64,000 nt of DNA from Caballeronia concitans (GCF_001544615.1 NZ_FCNV02000001.1:992001-1056000); one strand, 5' to 3'. Counted from the stretch's first letter, positions 19,357-29,335 are shown. Notes: generated by a model not told the origin, from the letters alone. Translations and numbers: made by a program.

Positions 19357-20322
19357 ATGCCCTCACTTCCCGCTCCGACTTTCGATGACGTCGCCGATGC
19401 CGCACGGCGCATCGACGGTTTCGCGCATCGCACGCCCGTCCTCACGTCCCGCACGGCGGACGAAATAGCGGGCGCGTCGCTGTTTTTCAAATGCGAGAAC
19501 TTCCAGCGCATGGGCGCATTCAAGTTCCGCGGCGCGTATAACGCCATTTCGCATTTCAACGACGAACAGCGCGCTGCCGGCGTGATCACGTATTCGTCGG
19601 GGAATCACGCGCAGGCCATCGCGCTGTCGGCTAAGCTGGCCGGCATCCGCGCGACCATCGTCATGCCCGAAGACGCGCCCGCCGCGAAGATGGAAGCGAC
19701 GCGCGGCTACGGCGGCGAAGTCATCACGTATGACCGGTACACGCAAAATCGCGAGGAAATCGGCCGCGCGCTCGCAGAAGAGCGCGGCATGACGCTGATC
19801 CCGCCGTACGACCATCCGCACGTGATCGCGGGCCAGGGCACGGCTGCGAAGGAACTGATCGAGGAAACCGGCCCGCTCGATTATCTCTTCGTGTGTCTCG
19901 GCGGCGGCGGGCTGATCGCGGGCTGCGCGCTCGCGGCGGCGGCGCTTTCACCGTCGTGCAAGGTGATCGGCGTGGAGCCGGAAGCGGGCAACGACGCGCA
20001 GCAGTCGCTCGCGCGCGGCGAGATCGTGCATATCGAGGTGCCGCGCACCATCGCCGATGGCGCGGCGTCCACGCACGTCGGCGAGTACAACTTCCCGATC
20101 ATCCAGAAGCATGTGGACCGCATCGTCACCGTGAGCGATGCGCAGCTCATCGACACGCTGCGCTTCTTCGCCCAGCGCATGAAGATGGTCGTCGAGCCGA
20201 CCGGCTGTCTCGCGGCCGCCGCCGTGCTTCAGAAGGTGGTGCCGGTGGAAGGCAAGCGCGTCGGCGTGATCGTGAGCGGCGGCAACGTCGATCTGCCGCG
20301 GCTCGCGCAGTTCATCGCGTGA
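19357..20322 (+). CDS. PLP-dependent threonine/serine dehydratase-like enzyme (threo-3-hydroxyaspartate ammonia-lyase or serine racemase type)
   Basis: A 321-residue fold-type II PLP enzyme without the C-terminal ACT domain of biosynthetic threonine deaminase. Lys56 in GAFKFRGAYNA is the PLP lysine, SSGNHAQ (80-86) binds the carboxylate, and the glycine loop CLGGGGLIAG binds the PLP phosphate. Length and the segment FAQRMKMVVEPTGCLAAAAVL match the serine racemase / threo-3-hydroxy-L-aspartate ammonia-lyase group; degradative threonine dehydratase is the alternative. It is a single gene convergent with the LysE-type exporter. Confidence 0.88.
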   Translation: MPSLPAPTFDDVADAARRIDGFAHRTPVLTSRTADEIAGASLFFKCENFQRMGAFKFRGAYNAISHFNDEQRAAGVITYSSGNHAQAIALSAKLAGIRATIVMPEDAPAAKMEATRGYGGEVITYDRYTQNREEIGRALAEERGMTLIPPYDHPHVIAGQGTAAKELIEETGPLDYLFVCLGGGGLIAGCALAAAALSPSCKVIGVEPEAGNDAQQSLARGEIVHIEVPRTIADGAASTHVGEYNFPIIQKHVDRIVTVSDAQLIDTLRFFAQRMKMVVEPTGCLAAAAVLQKVVPVEGKRVGVIVSGGNVDLPRLAQFIA

Positions 20323-20334
20323 CGAAAACGGTCG

Positions 20335-21006
20335 TCACGACGCCGCGTGCACGATGAGATCGCGGTAGCCGTCGACGATCACGCTGTACGAGAAATAAGC
20401 GAAAAGCACGGCCGAGAGGACATGGCACACGCGCAACAGGCGCGTGCCGGCGCGCTTGCGGCCGTGGCTCGCGAGCGTGCAGATGAAGAGTGTCCAGCCG
20501 AGTCCGCCGCAGAAAAAGCCGAGCAGGAACACGGATGCGCTCACCGGGCTCGTCGCGCCGGCTTTCGCGATCAGCGCGCCGCCGACCGCCGCGAACCAAA
20601 GGATCGCACTCGGCGACGACACCGCGAGCAGGCATCCGCGCAAGAAACTCTTGAGATGGCTCTGACGCGGCATGTGTGGATCCGCTTCGCCCGCGACGGG
20701 CGGCGCGGTGGCGGGCTTGAGCGCCTCGCGCGCCATCTTCCAGGTGAGCACGAGCAGCACGATGCCGCCGCCGATCCACACGACCCATCGCACCGCGGAA
20801 AACTGCAGCAGCGCCGACATGCCCGCGAGTGCGAGCGCCGCATAGAACAGATCGCCGAAGCACGTGCCGAGGCCGAGCACGAGGCCCGGCTTGAAGCCGT
20901 GCGAGAGCGCGAGCGAGATGATCGCGACATTCGCGATGCCGATATCCAGACACAACGACAGCGACAGGAAGAACCCGTCGGACATCAACGACCACGAATG
21001 CATCAT
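20335..21006 (-). CDS. LysE-family amino-acid exporter
   Basis: A 223-residue inner-membrane protein with about six hydrophobic segments. The LysE/RhtB pattern is seen in the first helices (GLGTCFGDLFYAALALAG) and in SSPSAILWFAAVGGALI. Such proteins export amino acids or related compounds. The start ATG overlaps the stop of the upstream asparaginase gene (ATGA), so the two are translationally coupled; an exporter for aspartate, asparagine or a related amino acid is a plausible guess only. Confidence 0.85.
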   Translation of the reverse strand: MMHSWSLMSDGFFLSLSLCLDIGIANVAIISLALSHGFKPGLVLGLGTCFGDLFYAALALAGMSALLQFSAVRWVVWIGGGIVLLVLTWKMAREALKPATAPPVAGEADPHMPRQSHLKSFLRGCLLAVSSPSAILWFAAVGGALIAKAGATSPVSASVFLLGFFCGGLGWTLFICTLASHGRKRAGTRLLRVCHVLSAVLFAYFSYSVIVDGYRDLIVHAAS

Positions 21007-21998
21007 CGACGTCCGTTCAGCGTGAGGGTGACGTCCAGCCGTCCGGTATCGACGCCCACGGTGTTGCGCATCGCCGGATAACGGAAGTCGTCGAGCGCCG
21101 CGCGCTGCTGCGCCGTGCCGATGCCGAGCAGCGCCAGCACGTGCGCGACGATCGCGTGCATGACGACGAGATTGCCGTCCTCCACCTTCACCGCGATACC
21201 GAGCGCGCCTTCGTCACGCTTCACGCCGATCGCGTAGCTCGCATCCGCGCCCGTCTTGCCGACGACCGCGCCGCCGAACGCGCGCATGAGGCGCTCGCAG
21301 AAGCGGCCTTCGCCCGACACGAGTTCCGGATACGTCGTCATCGCGCGATGGATGCGCGCGAGCGGCGAGCCTTCCGGCGCCGCCGCGAGCTTCATGTACA
21401 AGCGCGCGAGACGGTCGAGCGGGAAGGCGGGCGTCGGCAGGTTGCATCCGTCGATGGCCCATTGCACGTCGTCGTACGGCAGATCGACGGCACGCGCCAC
21501 CGTGCGCTTCACGTGCGCCTGGAGCGCATGGCCGGGCAGGTGATAACCGTCGATGGGCGCGTCCATCGCGCGCGCGGCGGCGAGCATGCCGGCGTGCTTG
21601 CCCGAGCAGTTGCTGCACGCGGGCGTCGGCGTGAAATCGCGCCTGATCCAGTCTTTATAGACCGCGTCGGAAATCGGCGGATGGCCGCCGCAGCGCAGAT
21701 CGGCTTCGCTGGCGTCGGACTTGGCGAGCATCGCGCGGGCGCGCTCGATATGCCGCGCTTCGCTGCTATGCGATCCGCACATCAGCGCAAGGTCGGCATC
21801 GTCGAAACCAAAGCGTTCCAGCGCGCCCGTTTCGATGATCGCGAGCGCCTGCGCCGGCTTCGCGGCGGAACGCGGCAGCGTCACACGATGCGGATCGCCG
21901 AACGAATGCAGCAAGTTTCCGTTCGCATCGACGACGGCGACATGCGCGCGATGCGTGTTTTCAATGGCGTTCCCACGATAAAGCGTTGCCGCGATCAT
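21003..21998 (-). CDS. Asparaginase of the AnsA/PF06089 family
   Basis: A 331-residue protein of the thermolabile L-asparaginase family first described in Rhizobium etli, which is unrelated to E. coli AnsA/AnsB and contains a conserved Cys-rich zinc-linked site. Family markers are [65 protein letters not shown] and [13 protein letters not shown]. It hydrolyses asparagine to aspartate. I use the ATG at 21998, which overlaps the end of ubiD by four bases. The upstream in-frame extension is ubiD antisense-frame noise. Confidence 0.88.
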   Translation of the reverse strand: MIAATLYRGNAIENTHRAHVAVVDANGNLLHSFGDPHRVTLPRSAAKPAQALAIIETGALERFGFDDADLALMCGSHSSEARHIERARAMLAKSDASEADLRCGGHPPISDAVYKDWIRRDFTPTPACSNCSGKHAGMLAAARAMDAPIDGYHLPGHALQAHVKRTVARAVDLPYDDVQWAIDGCNLPTPAFPLDRLARLYMKLAAAPEGSPLARIHRAMTTYPELVSGEGRFCERLMRAFGGAVVGKTGADASYAIGVKRDEGALGIAVKVEDGNLVVMHAIVAHVLALLGIGTAQQRAALDDFRYPAMRNTVGVDTGRLDVTLTLNGRR

Positions 21999-23602
21999 GC
22001 TTTCTTCCCCGCTTCGTCGAGACCGATTTCCGTCCACAGCGCATCGACGCGCCGCTTGACGGCCGCGTCCATCACGATCGGGCGGCCCCATTCGCGGCTC
22101 GTTTCGCCGGGCCACTTGTTGGTCGCGTCGAGGCCCATCTTCGAGCCGAGCCCCGCCACCGGCGATGCAAAGTCGAGATAGTCGATTGGAGTGTTGTCGA
22201 CCATCACCGTATCGCGCGTGGGATCGACGCGCGTGGTGATTGCCCAGATGACTTCCTTCCAGTCGCGCACGTTGACGTCTTCATCCACGACGACGATGAA
22301 CTTCGTATACATGAACTGGCGCAGGAAGCTCCAGACACCGAGCATCACGCGCTTCGCATGGCCGGCGTAGCTCTTGCGCATCTGCACGATCGCCATGCGG
22401 TAGCTGCAGCCTTCGGGCGGCAAATAGAAATCGGTGATCTCGGGAAACTGCTTCTGCAGAAGCGGCACGAAAACTTCGTTCAGCGCGACGCCGAGCACCG
22501 CCGGCTCGTCGGGCGGCTTGCCGGTGTAGGTGGAATGGAAGAGCGCGTCGCGGCGCATCGTGATCTTCTCGACGGTGAAGACCGGAAACCATTCCTGCTC
22601 GTTGTAGTAGCCGGTGTGATCGCCGTACGGCCCTTCGAGCGCGTGTTCGTAACGTGCGGCCGCGCCCGTCGACGGACGCGGCGGCGCGCCTTCCGGGGCC
22701 GGCGGCAACGCGCCTTCCTGCGGATGAATGAAGCCTTCGAGCACGATTTCCGCGCGCGCCGGCACTTGCAGATCGACGCCCGGCGTCAGGCACTTCGCGA
22801 GTTCGGTGCGCGACCCGCGCAAGAGTCCGGCGAACTGATATTCGGAGAGCGTATCGGGGACGGGCGTGACCGCGCCAAGGATCGTGGCGGGATCGGCGCC
22901 GAGCACGACCGCGACCGGATACGGCTTGCCCGGATTGGCGAGCGCGAACTCGCGGAAATCAAGTGCGCCGCCGCGATGCGCGAGCCATCGCATGATGAGC
23001 TTGTTGCGCCCGATCAGCTGTTGACGATAGATGCCGAGATTCTGGCGCGGCTTGTTCGGTCCGCGCGTGACGGTGAGGCCCCAGGTCAGGAGCGGTCCGG
23101 CGTCGCCGGGCCAGCAGGTCTGGATCGGTAGACGCGCGAGATCGACGTCATCGCCTTCCCACACGATTTCCTGGCAAGGCGGCGCGCTCACCGATTTCGG
23201 CGCCATGTCCCACACGGCTTTCGCGAGCGAGAGCAGCTTGCCGGCGTCCTTCAGGCCACGCGGCGGCTCCGGCTCTTTCAGCGCGGACAGCAGCCGGCCG
23301 ACATCGCGCAGCGAACTTAGCGCGGCGGTGTCGCTGCCGAGGCTCGCGTCGGCGCTGGCCGGCGTCTGCGTTTCGATACCCATGCCGAGCGCCACGCGGC
23401 GCGTCGTGCCAAACAGGTTGGCTAGGACCGGCATCGTATGACCGGTGGGCGCTTCGAATAGCAGCGCGGGGCCGCCTGCGCGCAGGACACGATCGGAGAG
23501 TTCGGTGATTTCGAGGACGGGGGAAACAGGCTGCCGGACGCGGCGCAGTTCACCGAGCGCTTCGAGGCGGGCGGTGAAGTCGCGCAGATCTTTATATTTC
23601 AT
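21995..23602 (-). CDS. ubiD: UbiD family decarboxylase (4-hydroxy-3-polyprenylbenzoate decarboxylase)
   Basis: Decarboxylates 4-hydroxy-3-polyprenylbenzoate in ubiquinone synthesis using prenylated FMN supplied by UbiX. The 535-residue sequence starts [22 protein letters not shown] and has the conserved segments [60 protein letters not shown] and [18 protein letters not shown]. It is somewhat longer than the E. coli protein. First gene of a tightly overlapping ubiD-asparaginase-lysE unit. Confidence 0.95.
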   Translation of the reverse strand: MKYKDLRDFTARLEALGELRRVRQPVSPVLEITELSDRVLRAGGPALLFEAPTGHTMPVLANLFGTTRRVALGMGIETQTPASADASLGSDTAALSSLRDVGRLLSALKEPEPPRGLKDAGKLLSLAKAVWDMAPKSVSAPPCQEIVWEGDDVDLARLPIQTCWPGDAGPLLTWGLTVTRGPNKPRQNLGIYRQQLIGRNKLIMRWLAHRGGALDFREFALANPGKPYPVAVVLGADPATILGAVTPVPDTLSEYQFAGLLRGSRTELAKCLTPGVDLQVPARAEIVLEGFIHPQEGALPPAPEGAPPRPSTGAAARYEHALEGPYGDHTGYYNEQEWFPVFTVEKITMRRDALFHSTYTGKPPDEPAVLGVALNEVFVPLLQKQFPEITDFYLPPEGCSYRMAIVQMRKSYAGHAKRVMLGVWSFLRQFMYTKFIVVVDEDVNVRDWKEVIWAITTRVDPTRDTVMVDNTPIDYLDFASPVAGLGSKMGLDATNKWPGETSREWGRPIVMDAAVKRRVDALWTEIGLDEAGKKA

Positions 23603-23816
23603 CGATGGTCGGAGAATGACTCGAGGCCGCTACCAAGATTGAAGCGGAGGAGCGGGACGGCTGCGCGCTTGGCGATTGTCGATTTTACCTGCGTGCGCGT
23701 CCGTGCGCTGGGAGACGTTCGGCGATTTCCCGTGGAAACTGCGCCGCGGATGTGCGTTGGCGCTCCTAAACGGTGTTCATCATTACTGTAAGTAATTGAA
23801 ACACAAAGCTATAGCA

Positions 23817-23844
23817 TTGACGGATCATTAAACCCTGCTAGAAT
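23817..23844 (+). promoter_or_regulatory. Sigma-70-type promoter ahead of the lytic transglycosylase leader
   Basis: TTGACG (23817-23822), a 16-bp spacer and TAGAAT (23839-23844) in an AT-rich island within GC-rich DNA. Transcription would begin near 23851, giving a leader of about 340 nt before the ATG at 24192. Confidence 0.7.
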
Positions 23845-23850
23845 CGCTTC

Positions 23851-24191
23851 GCATCAGTTGCAGGTTTTGAAATTTTTCACCGCTGCCTCAGGTTTTCTTC
23901 AGACGCTGTGCGTCGCCTGCGCCGTACCTGCCCGGCGATTCATGGCTGTTGGTTGTCACTGCCGGCGTTTCTCACGCCGGTTTTCGCGTGGAAAGCCATC
24001 TGCGCACGAAGGGCACGCTGTTCGTGCCGCGCATCCCGGCGTGTTTTGCCGGACCGGTTTTCCAGACGGCGCATGCCGTTTCCCCGATGCCGCTTACGCC
24101 TTGCCAAGAGCGAGCGGTGTCTGATTTACGCTTCGATTTCCTGGTTTAGCCGGTAATCATCAGCCTAAATCATGCAACATTGGGAGCATCG
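23851..24191 (+). other. Long leader with an internal terminator-like hairpin
   Basis: This gap has no convincing coding frame. At 23962-23984 there is a 7-bp GC-rich hairpin (CCGGCGT, loop TTCTC, ACGCCGG) followed directly by TTTT, which looks like an intrinsic terminator. It would give an RNA of about 135 nt from the promoter at 23817, or act as an attenuator of the downstream gene. More short GCCGG-type inverted repeats follow. Confidence 0.5.
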
Positions 24192-25346
24192 ATGAACGCT
24201 TGGTTAACGTGGCGTGCCGATACGCGTGCCGCGCAGGTTCTGCGCGCAGCGCTGCGTCGTGGCAGCCGTATGAGTCACTATCTGTTCAGTCTGGTCGGCT
24301 GCGCGGCCGTCGTCACGGCGCTCGCGCTGTGGCTGTTGCCTTCCTGGCGCACCACTTTCGCCGCACGAATCATGCCTTTCGTGTCCGCGGCGGTTCAGGC
24401 CGGTCCCGCGCGTCTGCTCGCCGGCCAGCCGATTCCGCCGTTCTCGGCGGTGCATCGCCAGCCGGGCGATGCCGGTACGCCTGTCGCCCTCGCGGCGAAC
24501 GCAGGCGCGCCTGTCGCACCGAAGCCGCTCGTCCCGTCGCTCGGCGCCGCCGCCAGTGACGACGAAAGCACGCGGCAACTGACCGGCGGCATCAGCCTCG
24601 CCGTGTCGCCCAACGGCCTCGATCCGCGTTCCATGCCATCCGTCGCCATGCTGGCGAAAGCGATTCCGACGCAGCGCGTCGTCGCTGATGCGCGCGACGA
24701 CCGCATCCTCGTTTCGACGCGCGAGCAGAAGCTCGTCGCCAGTTTCATCGCGCGGCGATATCGCGTGGCCGAAGAGCCGGTGAGCGAGCTCGTGCGCGCC
24801 GCGTTCGATACGGGCCGCGAAGTCGGTCTCGATCCGCTGCTTCTGCTGTCGGTCATGGCCATCGAATCGGGCTTCAATCCATACGCCGAAAGCGGCGTGG
24901 GCGCGCAGGGCCTGATGCAGGTCATGTCGAAGGTGCATTCGGACAAGTTCCAGTACTTCGGCGGCTCGCACGCGGCGCTCGATCCGCTCGCGAACATCAA
25001 GGTCGGCGCGCTGGTGCTGAAGGACTGCATCGCGCGCGGCGGCTCGGTGGCGGGCGGTCTGCGCTATTACGTCGGCTCGACCACACAGGACGACGGCGGC
25101 TACGGCGCCAAGGTGCTGGCCGAGCGTTCGCGTCTGCGCGATATCGCGCGCGGCCGCAACGTGCCGATCAACGCGCCTCAGGCGCCGGTGCAGGCTGCGC
25201 CGAAGCAGGTGCTGGCGTCGGCAGCGACGAACGATGCGGCCAAGCGCGTCCACGTGACGATCGACACGCCGAAGAAAGCCGACGCGCAAGACGATGGCGA
25301 TACCGGCGAATCGAAGCACGTGGCGTCGGCGGAATACGGCGCTTGA
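24192..25346 (+). CDS. Membrane-anchored lytic transglycosylase (SLT domain)
   Basis: A 384-residue protein that should cleave peptidoglycan between MurNAc and GlcNAc. One hydrophobic segment (about residues 30-50) anchors it in the inner membrane with the rest in the periplasm. Residues 80-175 are a linker-like region. The transglycosylase domain (about 200-325) has the catalytic glutamate Glu225 in LLSVMAIESGFNPYAESGVGAQGLMQVM, then the GGLRYYVGS segment. The last 60 residues are Ala/Pro/Lys/Asp-rich. The ATG at 24192 has GGGAG eight bases upstream; an upstream in-frame TTG at 24180 is less likely. Confidence 0.88.
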   Translation: MNAWLTWRADTRAAQVLRAALRRGSRMSHYLFSLVGCAAVVTALALWLLPSWRTTFAARIMPFVSAAVQAGPARLLAGQPIPPFSAVHRQPGDAGTPVALAANAGAPVAPKPLVPSLGAAASDDESTRQLTGGISLAVSPNGLDPRSMPSVAMLAKAIPTQRVVADARDDRILVSTREQKLVASFIARRYRVAEEPVSELVRAAFDTGREVGLDPLLLLSVMAIESGFNPYAESGVGAQGLMQVMSKVHSDKFQYFGGSHAALDPLANIKVGALVLKDCIARGGSVAGGLRYYVGSTTQDDGGYGAKVLAERSRLRDIARGRNVPINAPQAPVQAAPKQVLASAATNDAAKRVHVTIDTPKKADAQDDGDTGESKHVASAEYGA

Positions 25347-25371
25347 TGCTTGTCTGACGTTTGCGGAACGT

Positions 25372-25399
25372 AAAAGGGCGCCTTGACGGCGCCCTTTTT
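25372..25399. terminator. Bidirectional terminator between the transglycosylase and aminotransferase genes
   Basis: An 11-bp perfect stem (25372-25382 with 25388-25398), five-base loop, A-run before and T-run after, so it can serve both converging genes. Confidence 0.9.
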
Positions 25400-25426
25400 C
25401 ATTGCATCAAGCCAGCCGACGTAGGG

Positions 25427-26620
25427 TCAGCGCCGGAACAGACCGCCGAGCCGCCCGACCGCTTCTTCCAGCTTGGCATACGCCGTCGCGTACGAGAGCC
25501 GTATGTAGCGCTCCGGCGCGTGCACGCCGAAATCCGCGCCCGGCACGAGCACGACGCCCGCATCGTGCAGCATCGAGCGCGTGAGCGCTTCGCTGTCGCC
25601 CGCGGCGGGATGATGAACGCCCGTGGTATCGGCGTAGACGTAGAACGCGCCGTCCGGCACGACCGGCACGCCGAAGCCGAGCGAGCGCAGCGCCGGCACG
25701 ATGTAGTCGCGCCGCCGCTTGAACTCGAGCCGCCGGGCTTCGTAAATGGCGATGGTTTCCGGCTCGAAGCACGCGAGCGCCGCGTGCTGCGCCAGCGCCG
25801 ACGCGCAGATAAACAGGTTCTGCGACAGCTTTTCCAGCGGGCCGACCATTGCGTGCGGCACCACCAGCCAGCCGAGCCGCCAGCCCGTCATGCTGAAGTA
25901 CTTCGAGAAGCTGTTGACGGTGACGACGTCATCGCCGAAGGAGAGCGCCGACACCGGCTTCGCGTCGTAGCTCAGGCCCTGATAGATCTCGTCGACGATC
26001 GTGAAGCCGCCGCGTTCGCGCACCGACTCGACGATCCGCGCGAGTTCGCCCGGTTCGATCGACGTGCCCGTCGGATTCGACGGCGACGCGAGCAGCACGC
26101 CGCGCGTCTTGTCGCTCCAATGTTCCGCGACCTGTTCGGCCGTCAACTGAAAGCGCTCCGCCGGGCCGCTTGGGATCAGCACCGGCTTGCCGTCCGCCGC
26201 CGACACGAAATGCCGGTTGCACGGATAGCACGGGTCGGGCATCAGCACTTCGTCGCCGTGATCGACGAGCGCCATGCATGCGAGCAACAGCGCCGCCGAC
26301 GCGCCCGCCGTCACCACGATGCGCGACGGATCGATGTTCAGCCCGAACACATCGCGATAATGCGCGGCGATTGCCTCGCGCAACGCCGTCACGCCGAGCG
26401 CATTGGTGTATTGCGTGACGCCGCGGTGCAGCGCGTCCGCGGCGGCGCGCGTGACGGGCTCGGGCGCCGTGAAGTCCGGCTCGCCGATGCCCATGTGGAT
26501 GATGTCGCGCCCGGCGCGTTCCAGCGCCTGCGCGTCCTTCATCAGCTCCATCACGTAGAACGGCTCGATCGCGTCGACGCGCGACGCAAGCCGCATCAAC
26601 GGCTCGGAAACGGTGCTCAT
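25427..26620 (-). CDS. Class I/II PLP-dependent aminotransferase (AspC-like)
   Basis: A 397-residue fold-type I aminotransferase. Visible motifs are [10 protein letters not shown] near the N-terminus, SPSNPTGT (Asn182) that binds [15 protein letters not shown] and the PLP lysine Lys240 in [16 protein letters not shown]. The exact amino donor is unclear; aspartate or aromatic aminotransferase activity is likely. Its ATG (26620) overlaps the nusB stop by four bases. The in-frame extension to 26992 lies antiparallel to nusB coding sequence in another frame and is not part of the gene. Confidence 0.88.
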   Translation of the reverse strand: MSTVSEPLMRLASRVDAIEPFYVMELMKDAQALERAGRDIIHMGIGEPDFTAPEPVTRAAADALHRGVTQYTNALGVTALREAIAAHYRDVFGLNIDPSRIVVTAGASAALLLACMALVDHGDEVLMPDPCYPCNRHFVSAADGKPVLIPSGPAERFQLTAEQVAEHWSDKTRGVLLASPSNPTGTSIEPGELARIVESVRERGGFTIVDEIYQGLSYDAKPVSALSFGDDVVTVNSFSKYFSMTGWRLGWLVVPHAMVGPLEKLSQNLFICASALAQHAALACFEPETIAIYEARRLEFKRRRDYIVPALRSLGFGVPVVPDGAFYVYADTTGVHHPAAGDSEALTRSMLHDAGVVLVPGADFGVHAPERYIRLSYATAYAKLEEAVGRLGGLFRR

Positions 26621-27045
26621 CTGCGTGCCTGCGCTTCGGTCGGGCGCATCGCGACGGCGAGCTTGTCCAGCACGCCGTTCACGTACTTGTAGCCGTCCGA
26701 GCCGCCGAACGTCTTCGTCAGTTCGACCGCCTCGTTGATGACCACGCGATACGGAATGTCGATGTGATGCTTGAACTCGAACGCGGCGACGAGCAGCACC
26801 GCGCGCTCGACCGGCGACAACTGTTCGATCGGCCGGTCGAGACAGGGCTGCAGTTGCGCGGACAGTGCGTCGGATTCCTTGATCACGCCGTGCAGGATGG
26901 CGTCGAGATGGGCGCGGTCCGCCTTGTCGAAACCTTGCGCGTTGCGCAACTGCGCGTCGATCTCGCCGCCGGGCGCGCCCGACAGCAGCCATTGGTAAAG
27001 CCCTTGCGTCGCGAGTTCACGCGAGCGGCGTCGAGCGCTCTTCAT
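26617..27045 (-). CDS. nusB: Transcription antitermination factor NusB
   Basis: A 142-residue all-helical protein that binds the boxA RNA with NusE (S10) for rRNA antitermination. Typical segments are [16 protein letters not shown] at the start, [16 protein letters not shown] in the middle and [33 protein letters not shown] at the end. The gene overlaps ribH upstream and the aminotransferase downstream by four bases each; ribH-nusB linkage is widespread in proteobacteria. Confidence 0.96.
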   Translation of the reverse strand: MKSARRRSRELATQGLYQWLLSGAPGGEIDAQLRNAQGFDKADRAHLDAILHGVIKESDALSAQLQPCLDRPIEQLSPVERAVLLVAAFEFKHHIDIPYRVVINEAVELTKTFGGSDGYKYVNGVLDKLAVAMRPTEAQARR

Positions 27046-27548
27046 GCGCGGTCCTCGTCTTCATCTTCGTCGTCTTCGTCGCCGCCGAGCTGCTCCAGCG
27101 CAACCGACAGGTTCGCCATCTCGACCGCCACGCGCGCCGCGTCGCGGCCCTTTTCCGTCATGCGGGCGACGGCTTGTTCGTCGTCTTCGGTCGTGAGCAC
27201 GGCGTTCGCCACCGGAATGCCGAAGTCGAGCGCGATGCGCGAAATGCCCGAGCCGCTTTCGTTCGATACGAGCTCGAAGTGATACGTCTCGCCGCGCACG
27301 ACCGCGCCGAGCGCGATCAGGGCGTCGAACTGGCCGGATTCGGCGAGCTTTTGCAGCGCGAGCGGGATTTCGAGCGCGCCCGGCACGGTGACGAGCAGCA
27401 CGTCCTGGCCGATCACGCCGAGGCGTTCGAGTTCTTCGATGCACGCATCGGCGAGGCCGTTGCACACCGGTTCATTGAAGCGCGACTGGACGATGCCGAT
27501 GCGCAGGCCGTCGCCGTCGAGATTCGGCTGATATTGTCCGATTTCCAT
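27042..27548 (-). CDS. ribH: 6,7-dimethyl-8-ribityllumazine synthase
   Basis: Condenses 5-amino-6-ribitylaminouracil with the four-carbon product of RibB to give lumazine, the penultimate riboflavin step. The 168-residue protein shows [47 protein letters not shown] and [17 protein letters not shown], including the catalytic His of TYHFE. The acidic C-terminal tail ([10 protein letters not shown]-like) is an extra seen in some relatives. Coupled by overlap to nusB and 46 bp after ribB. Confidence 0.96.
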   Translation of the reverse strand: MEIGQYQPNLDGDGLRIGIVQSRFNEPVCNGLADACIEELERLGVIGQDVLLVTVPGALEIPLALQKLAESGQFDALIALGAVVRGETYHFELVSNESGSGISRIALDFGIPVANAVLTTEDDEQAVARMTEKGRDAARVAVEMANLSVALEQLGGDEDDEDEDEDRA

Positions 27549-27594
27549 GTAGTGGTCCGTTGGTTTGGAATAGGGTGGGCGCCTAAGTGTTCGC

Positions 27595-28770
27595 TCAGGC
27601 CGAACGCAGATGCGGCACGGTCGAGTCCGGCACGCCGGCCGCGTTTGCCGCCGTGGCGGGCGAGCCGGGCATCGGAATGAAGCCGGTTACTTCGAGCCCG
27701 TAACCCGACATGCTGCCGAGCTTGCGCGGCGTGGCGAGCACCTGCATCTTGCCGACGCCCAGATCGCGCAGGATCTGTGCGCCGATGCCGTAAGTCTTGA
27801 AATCGATCGGACGGCGCGCCGGTTTGGCCGACGTGTCGTTCGGGTCGAGCGCGCGGAAAGCGTCCACGAGATGGTCTTTCGTGTCGCCGCAATTGAGCAT
27901 GACGATCGCACCGAGATCGCGGGCGGCGATTTCGCGCAAGGCGGCGTCGATGGTCCAGGAGTGCGTGGACGCGTCGATGTCCAGCAGGTCGAGCACCGAC
28001 AGCGGCTCGTGCACGCGCACGGGCGTTTCGGTGTCCGGCGACGGCGTGCCGCGCACCAGCGCGATATGCGGCGAGCCGCTCGGTTCGTCGCGATACAGCA
28101 CCGCGCGGAACGGGCCGTGAGCGGTGTGCATGGTGCGCTCGCTGACCTTTTCGATGATCGATTCCGTGCGGCTGCGATAGTGGATCAGATCGGCGATGGT
28201 GCCGATCTTGATGCCGTGCTGCGCGCCGAATTCGATGAGATCGGGCAGGCGCGCCATTTCGCCGTCGTCGCGGATGACTTCGCAGATCACTGCCGCCGGC
28301 GACAGCCCGGCGAGCGCGGTCAGATCGCAGCCGGCTTCCGTGTGGCCGGCGCGCACGAGCACGCCGCCCGGCTGCGCCATGATCGGAAACACGTGGCCCG
28401 GCTGCACGATGTGCTCGGCGCGCGCATCGGGCGCACACGCCGCGGCGATGGTGCGCGCGCGATCGGCCGCCGAAATGCCCGTGGTCACGCCTTCCGCCGC
28501 TTCGATGCTGACCGTGAACGCGGTGCCGTATTGCGTGCCGTTGCGCTGCGTCATCAGCGGCAGGTTCAGCAGCTTGCAGCGTTCTTGCGTGAGCGTGAGG
28601 CAAATGAGGCCGCGGCCGTAGCGCGCCATGAAGTTGATGGCTTCGGGCGTGATGAAATCGGCGGCCACGATCAGATCGCCTTCGTTCTCGCGATCTTCTT
28701 CGTCGACGAGGATCACCATGCGGCCAGCTTGCAGCTCGGCGATGATTTCTGGGGTGGAGGCGATCGACAT
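27595..28770 (-). CDS. ribB: 3,4-dihydroxy-2-butanone-4-phosphate synthase with degenerate GTP cyclohydrolase II domain (RibBX type)
   Basis: The first domain (residues 1-205) makes the four-carbon unit for riboflavin from ribulose 5-phosphate. Its catalytic markers are intact: [12 protein letters not shown] (22-32), TGISAADRA and GHTEAGCDL (142-150). The second domain (about 210-391) aligns with GTP cyclohydrolase II but lacks the Cys-x10-Cys-x-Cys zinc motif (the equivalent stretch reads [18 protein letters not shown]) and the catalytic HRQEGRNIGL region. This matches the RibBX variant described in proteobacteria, where the second domain has no cyclohydrolase activity. A separate ribA should exist elsewhere. 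I use the ATG at 28770. Confidence 0.9.
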   Translation of the reverse strand: MSIASTPEIIAELQAGRMVILVDEEDRENEGDLIVAADFITPEAINFMARYGRGLICLTLTQERCKLLNLPLMTQRNGTQYGTAFTVSIEAAEGVTTGISAADRARTIAAACAPDARAEHIVQPGHVFPIMAQPGGVLVRAGHTEAGCDLTALAGLSPAAVICEVIRDDGEMARLPDLIEFGAQHGIKIGTIADLIHYRSRTESIIEKVSERTMHTAHGPFRAVLYRDEPSGSPHIALVRGTPSPDTETPVRVHEPLSVLDLLDIDASTHSWTIDAALREIAARDLGAIVMLNCGDTKDHLVDAFRALDPNDTSAKPARRPIDFKTYGIGAQILRDLGVGKMQVLATPRKLGSMSGYGLEVTGFIPMPGSPATAANAAGVPDSTVPHLRSA

Positions 28771-28947
28771 GGTGCGTCCCGATAGGTGCGTTTGGGAAAG
28801 GGCGTATTTTACGCCACGCCCGATGGACAGGCGGTGAAATCGCGGTGGGGCGGGTTTGGGGATTCGGCTTATGGCGTTTGGGGGAATGGTGGGGCGGCGG
28901 CGGGGGTGCGACGATACCAAAACATTACTCTTTCGGAAGCGAGAAAA

Positions 28948-28979
28948 CCGTACCATGTTACGTACATTAAACCGTACGG
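28948..28979 (+). promoter_or_regulatory. Likely autoregulatory operator of the toxin-antitoxin pair
   Basis: Three GTAC cores at 28950, 28962 and 28974 are spaced exactly 12 bp apart. The third is an 8-bp palindrome CCGTACGG (28972-28979), the first shares CCGTAC (28948-28953), and the middle one carries the palindrome TACGTA. The array ends eight bases before the antitoxin ATG, overlapping its ribosome site, as expected for binding of Phd/YefM antitoxin dimers. Confidence 0.55.
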
Positions 28980-28987
28980 AGCCGAGA

Positions 28988-29335
28988 ATGGCTTTCACAC
29001 CCAAGGATGTCGTTTCCCTTTCTCAGGCGCGCGCGAATCTGTCCGAGTTGATCGACGAAGTGCAGAAGGGCGCGGACAAGATCATCACGAAGAACGGCGA
29101 GGCGAGCGTCGCGCTCATCAGCACGGAGAAGCTGGAGAACTACTATCGGGCAGAGCGGGCCCGTATCCATCTCTTGCTGCTCCAGGACGCCAAGGAAGCC
29201 GTTACCGCGTTGAAGTCTGGTGAGCCGAGCGAAGACGCACGTGATTTCTTCGGGCGTCTGCGGGCGCGACTGCGCACGGAGCGGGAAGAACGGGAGCGAA
29301 ACGGGCAGCAAGGAGGCGGTGCGGATGACAAGTGA
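28988..29335 (+). CDS. Phd/YefM-family antitoxin
   Basis: A 115-residue antitoxin of a type II toxin-antitoxin pair. The N-terminal half has the family pattern DVVSLSQARANLSELIDEVQKG followed by ITKNGEASVALISTEKLENYY, which forms the DNA-binding dimer domain. The rest is a charged helical tail (LRARLRTEREERER) that should wrap the toxin. I choose the ATG at 28988, which has GGAG six bases upstream; an upstream ATG at 28955 would add 11 residues. It overlaps the toxin gene by 11 bases. Confidence 0.82.
   Translation: MAFTPKDVVSLSQARANLSELIDEVQKGADKIITKNGEASVALISTEKLENYYRAERARIHLLLLQDAKEAVTALKSGEPSEDARDFFGRLRARLRTEREERERNGQQGGGADDK

Noticed and set aside
28771-28987. FMN riboswitch before ribB
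   Set aside because: I looked for the conserved RFN segments upstream of ribB and of ribD and found none.
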